From: UBA7887 sp964408735
GTDB lineage: Bacteria > Pseudomonadota > Alphaproteobacteria > UBA7887
DNA length: 45,349 bases
NCBI GenBank assembly: GCA_964408735.1
Contig: CAYPAX010000024.1
Span: 1 to 45,349, forward strand
Reading direction: 5' to 3'
Shown: positions 42,526 through 45,349 of the stretch, one piece after another
Layout: each line of letters starts with the position of its first letter
How positions within the stretch are numbered: the stretch's first letter is position 1
Notes under the pieces: model-generated
Database searches by the model: none
Told to the model about the DNA's origin: nothing
The model's input: the letters and a program-made list of their open reading frames with translations, nothing else
Program-made: the position numbers and the translations under genes

Positions 42526-43428
42526 CTAGACTAAACCTTGCGATCCCTCTCGCGCCAGTGTGCTATCGGGCAATGGCCGGCTGATGGCGATGCCGGCCAG
42601 AATGACCGCCCCACCAAGCCCCTGCAACGGCGTTACCGCCTCGCCCAGCACGGCCCAGGCGATGAGGGCCGCGAACAGGGGTTCGCTGAGCAACGCGACG
42701 GCCGAGAACGACGCCGGCAGACGGATCACGGCCTTGGCGACTAGGCCCTGGCCCAAGGCGTGGCTGACCAGGGCGAGCGCCAGCAGCACGCCCCAGCCAT
42801 AGGCCGAGCCAGGCATCCAGGCCTCCCCGGCCGCGACATTGACCAAGGCGAGGATCGCTGCAGTGACGAGGCCGGGCCAGGCCATGACCGCGGCGGCGCT
42901 GAGGCGCTCTCGCAGGCGTTTCACGACGATCAGATAGCCAGAGAAGAACATGGCCGTGATAAGGCCCATGAGGTCGCCGAACAGGTGGTTCGGATCGGTG
43001 CTCATGGATGAGCCGACGAGCAGGACAGCGCCCACGATGCCGAGCACGAGGCCGAAAAAGAAGCGGCGGCTGATCCTCTCGCCCAGCCAGAGCCAGGCGG
43101 CCAGCGTCACGAAGATCGGCGTCGAGGTGGCGAACAGCGAAGCATTGGCGACCGAGGTGTTGGTAATCGACCAGTGCCAGAAGGCGAGATCGCCGGCAAA
43201 GAACAGCCCGGCCAAGATCACGCCGAGCCAATCCCCCCGTGTCACGGGCCGCGCCCGCCCGTCCTTGCCGCCCATGGCGACAAAGAGGAACAGCACCGGC
43301 AGCGCCAGGGCGACACGATAGACGGCAGTGGCCACGGGCCCGATCTCGCTTAGACGCACGAAGGTCGGCGAAAAGGCGATGGCGAAGGTTCCCGCCAGAA
43401 GCAGGACGATGGCAAGGCGCAGGCTCAT
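42526..43428 (-). CDS. DMT-superfamily EamA-type transporter
   Basis: A 300-residue inner-membrane protein with ten helices made of two EamA repeats (SEIGPVATAVYRVALALPVLF; GDLMGLITAMFFSGYLIVV, then SAVALLSEPLFAALIAWAVLGE). Most are metabolite or amino-acid exporters; the substrate is unknown. It is the first gene of this minus-strand group, 23 bp ahead of the glycerate kinase. The -10 box on the minus strand sits six bases before the ATG. Confidence 0.9.
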   Translation of the reverse strand: MSLRLAIVLLLAGTFAIAFSPTFVRLSEIGPVATAVYRVALALPVLFLFVAMGGKDGRARPVTRGDWLGVILAGLFFAGDLAFWHWSITNTSVANASLFATSTPIFVTLAAWLWLGERISRRFFFGLVLGIVGAVLLVGSSMSTDPNHLFGDLMGLITAMFFSGYLIVVKRLRERLSAAAVMAWPGLVTAAILALVNVAAGEAWMPGSAYGWGVLLALALVSHALGQGLVAKAVIRLPASFSAVALLSEPLFAALIAWAVLGEAVTPLQGLGGAVILAGIAISRPLPDSTLAREGSQGLV

Positions 43429-43434
43429 GGCGGC

Positions 43435-43440
43435 GTTATA
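43435..43440 (-). promoter_or_regulatory. -10 box of eamA-like gene, probable leaderless mRNA
   Basis: TATAAC on the minus strand (43440-43435) is five of six to consensus and ends six bases before the ATG at 43428. No Shine-Dalgarno motif lies between them. No good -35 was found. Confidence 0.45.
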
Positions 43441-43489
43441 GCACCGGCCGAGGGCACTTAAGACAATTCCGCCGCCGACACGATGCGCC

Positions 43490-43495
43490 TATAGT
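43490..43495 (+). promoter_or_regulatory. -10 box of the N-formylglutamate-amidohydrolase gene
   Basis: TATAGT at 43490-43495 ends nine bases before the ATG at 43505, leaving at most a two- or three-base leader. The -35 region (TTCCGC at 43467-43472) is poor. Confidence 0.4.
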
Positions 43496-43504
43496 GGCGC
43501 CACC

Positions 43505-44266
43505 ATGCGCACGCCCGACTCCTCGGCCTATGAGATCGTGCACCCGGGCGGTCGGCCCGAGGTGCTGCTGCTTTGCGACCATGCCAGCAACCGCATCCCC
43601 GACGAGCTCGGCGGCCTCGGTCTGACGCCGTCGGTGCTGGCGGACCACATCGCCTTCGATATCGGCGCTGCCGACCTCACGCGCGCGCTTTCCGACCGTC
43701 TCGACGCACCGGCCATGCTGTCGCGATTTTCGCGCCTGCTGATCGACCCCAACCGCGAGCTCGGGCACGACTATTCGATCCCCGCCCTCAGCGACGGCGT
43801 GCCGGTGCCGGGCAACCAGAACCTGAGCGAAGCGGAAGTGGCGAGGCGCATCGCCACCTATTACGAGCCCTATCATGCCGCCATCGGCGAGCGCATCGCC
43901 CTGGCCAAGAGGGCTTGCGCGCCGGTGTTGGTCTCGATCCACAGCTTCACGCCCGACATGGAAGGCTTCACCCGGCCCTGGCATGCCGCCGTGCTGCACG
44001 ACGACGACGTGCGCCTGGCCAATCCCGTGCTGGCCGAATTCGAGCGGCATGGCGAGCTCGTGGTCGGCGACAACGAGCCCTATACGGGCTACAGCGACCT
44101 CACCTTCACCGTGCCTCACCACGCCGGCCGCCACGACCTGTTGAGCGTGGTTTTCGAGGTGCGCCAGGATCTGCTCGAGACGGCGACCGCCATCGACAGC
44201 TGGGCCGCCGTGATCGCCGATGTGCTGGCCGCGCCCTTGGCCGCGGTCGGGGCAGCTGCGCCGTGA
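43505..44266 (+). CDS. N-formylglutamate amidohydrolase family protein
   Basis: A 253-residue protein of the FGase family: CDHASNRIPDEL, IAFDIGA, LLIDPNRE, ISIHSF-like VLVSIHSFTP and VPHHAGRHDLLSVVFEVRQDL are the usual blocks, with zinc-binding His residues among them. In histidine breakdown the family (HutG) cleaves N-formylglutamate, but no hut genes are near, so the role may be the hydrolysis of another small amide. It overlaps the ligase gene by GTGA, implying joint work with an amide-bond-forming enzyme. Confidence 0.87.
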   Translation: MRTPDSSAYEIVHPGGRPEVLLLCDHASNRIPDELGGLGLTPSVLADHIAFDIGAADLTRALSDRLDAPAMLSRFSRLLIDPNRELGHDYSIPALSDGVPVPGNQNLSEAEVARRIATYYEPYHAAIGERIALAKRACAPVLVSIHSFTPDMEGFTRPWHAAVLHDDDVRLANPVLAEFERHGELVVGDNEPYTGYSDLTFTVPHHAGRHDLLSVVFEVRQDLLETATAIDSWAAVIADVLAAPLAAVGAAAP

Positions 44267-45312
44267 CCACGCCGTCCTTCACCCTCGGCGTCGAGGAGGA
44301 ATATTACCTGGTCGACCGCGAGAGCCGCGATCTCGTGCCCGAGGTTCCGGACGGCCTGGTTGCGGAGTGCGAAAAGCGCCTGCCGGCGCAGGTCACCCCG
44401 GAATTCCTGCAAACCCAGATCGAGGTCGGCACGCGGGTCTGCCGCCATATCGGCGAGGTGCGCGAGGAACTGGTGCGCCTGCGCGGTGGCATCGCCGAGG
44501 TGGCGGCGGCTTACGGCCTCGGCATCATCGCCGCCTCCAGCCATCCCTTCGGCAATTGGCACGGCCAGCAGCCGACGGCCAAGGAGCGCTACGCCGACAT
44601 CAACCGCGAATACGGCGCGCCGGCCCGGCGTATGCTGATCTGCGGCATGCACGTGCATGTGGGCATCGACGACGACGATTTGCGCATCGACCTGATGAAC
44701 CAGGTCTCCTACTTCCTGCCCCACCTGTTGGCGCTGACCACCTCGTCGCCCTTCTGGGAGGGCGAGGAGACCGGCCTCAAGTCCTACCGCTTGAGCGTCT
44801 GGGACGGCCTGCCGCGCACGGGCCTGCCGCCGCAGATCGCCAGCTGGCACGAATATGAGCGTATGATCGACCAGCTTGTTGCGGCGGGCGCCATCGACGA
44901 CGGCAGCAAGCTGTGGTGGGACGTGCGCCCCAGCGCCCGCTTCCCGACGCTGGAATCGCGCATCTACGACCTTTGCACCCGGCTCGAGGATGCGGTCTGC
45001 GTGGCCGCCCTGACCCAATGCATCTTCCGCCTGTTGTGGCGCCTGCGCCGCGGCAATCAGCGCTATCGCATCTATCCCACGGCGATGATCGCGGAGAACC
45101 GCTGGCGGGCCATGCGCTATGGCCTCGACGAGGGCCTGATCGATTTCGGCGAGGGCCGGGTCAAGCCCCTCGAAGAGCTGGTCGAGGAGCTCATCGCCAT
45201 GCTCGCCGAGGACGCCGAGGCGCTCGGCTGCAGCGCCGAGGTCGCCCGCGCCCGCGAGATCGTGCGCGACGGCACCAGCGCCCACCGCCAGCTCGCTCTA
45301 TCAGCCCGTTGA
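44263..45312 (+). CDS. GCS2-type carboxylate-amine ligase, C-terminally truncated
   Basis: A YbdK-like ATP-dependent carboxylate-amine ligase (gamma-glutamylcysteine-synthetase 2 fold). Blocks seen are FTLGVEEEYYLVD, SSHPFGNWHGQQPTAKERY, CGMHVHVGIDD, KLWWDVRPSARFPTLESRI and ENRWRAMRYGLD. The GTG start is coupled to the upstream gene. The frame runs to DGTSAHRQLAL and then stops after three odd codons. Relatives go on with roughly 25-30 residues, often starting with Tyr. The cut lies where the insertion-sequence end starts (45302), so the last residues and stop come from the IS. Some activity could remain. Confidence 0.88.
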   Translation: MTTPSFTLGVEEEYYLVDRESRDLVPEVPDGLVAECEKRLPAQVTPEFLQTQIEVGTRVCRHIGEVREELVRLRGGIAEVAAAYGLGIIAASSHPFGNWHGQQPTAKERYADINREYGAPARRMLICGMHVHVGIDDDDLRIDLMNQVSYFLPHLLALTTSSPFWEGEETGLKSYRLSVWDGLPRTGLPPQIASWHEYERMIDQLVAAGAIDDGSKLWWDVRPSARFPTLESRIYDLCTRLEDAVCVAALTQCIFRLLWRLRRGNQRYRIYPTAMIAENRWRAMRYGLDEGLIDFGEGRVKPLEELVEELIAMLAEDAEALGCSAEVARAREIVRDGTSAHRQLALSAR

Positions 45313-45349
45313 CGAAGTCTGCTCTGGACGCGTGTCGCTGTGTCTGATT
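45302..45349. mobile_element. Probable insertion-sequence terminus at right window edge
   Basis: CAGCCCGTTGACGAAGT (45302-45318) is the inverted match (15 of 17) of the left-edge terminus at 33-49. The ligase frame loses family similarity exactly at this border. The flanking CTAT (45298-45301) equals that at 50-53. Only 48 bases of the element are present, so no transposase is seen. Confidence 0.55.

Overview
The window is GC-rich chromosomal DNA, and its gene content and order point to an alphaproteobacterium, probably of the Rhodospirillales or a related marine or soil lineage. The main clues are divergent purD/xseA; the block rpmH-rnpA-yidD-yidC-engB-argB followed by a pyrimidine-nucleotidase-like HAD gene and dapD; a HIG1-like twin-membrane gene ahead of etfB-etfA-hbd; a DUF2336 protein; and a cysteine-poor 41-residue L36. 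Genus cannot be read from the sequence alone.

Layout. At 1-49 the sequence looks like the end of an insertion sequence that cuts off the front of a class III nucleotide cyclase (195-1328). Minus-strand purD-pgi-mutL (1311-5649) are translationally coupled by ATGA overlaps. Divergent from them, xseA, an M23 peptidase, a Tat-exported amidohydrolase and a HIG1-like protein run to 9639. A strong promoter carrying a perfect 9+9 bp palindrome over its -10 box drives etfB-etfA-hbd, followed by an orphan ABC binding protein and an SDR (to 14540). A minus-strand directon of ten tightly packed genes (14550-21570) then encodes two DUF547 proteins, a VTT/DedA-like membrane protein, an ABC-2 exporter pair, a histidine phosphatase, a SYLF protein, SCO, PCuAC and a YgjP-like metalloprotease. 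The rpmH to argB block (21768-25844) converges on a minus-strand DUF2336/diguanylate cyclase pair. A HAD gene and dapD flank a 266-bp structured inverted-repeat element (29565-29830). After a bidirectional terminator come minus-strand amt and an amidase, then a methyltransferase, rpmJ, glcD-glcE-glcF and a TPR protein on the plus strand, pyk, glycerate kinase and an EamA transporter on the minus strand, and an N-formylglutamate-amidohydrolase-like gene coupled to a GCS2-type carboxylate-amine ligase. The ligase is cut by a second insertion-sequence end at 45302-45349.

How the genes work together. Several short metabolic lines are visible: ETF plus 3-hydroxybutyryl-CoA dehydrogenase (acyl-CoA and butanoate metabolism); glycolate oxidase, glycerate 2-kinase and pyruvate kinase (C2/C3 acids to pyruvate); argB and dapD (arginine and lysine/DAP); RnpA, YidD, YidC and EngB (RNase P, membrane insertion, ribosome assembly). 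The less understood parts are the ten-gene envelope/copper directon and the structured repeat next to dapD, whose two arms keep base pairing although their stem sequences differ.

No rRNA, tRNA, CRISPR array, prophage or complete transposase gene was found. The only gene-free stretch near 300 bases is 29568-29863, which is almost entirely the repeat element.
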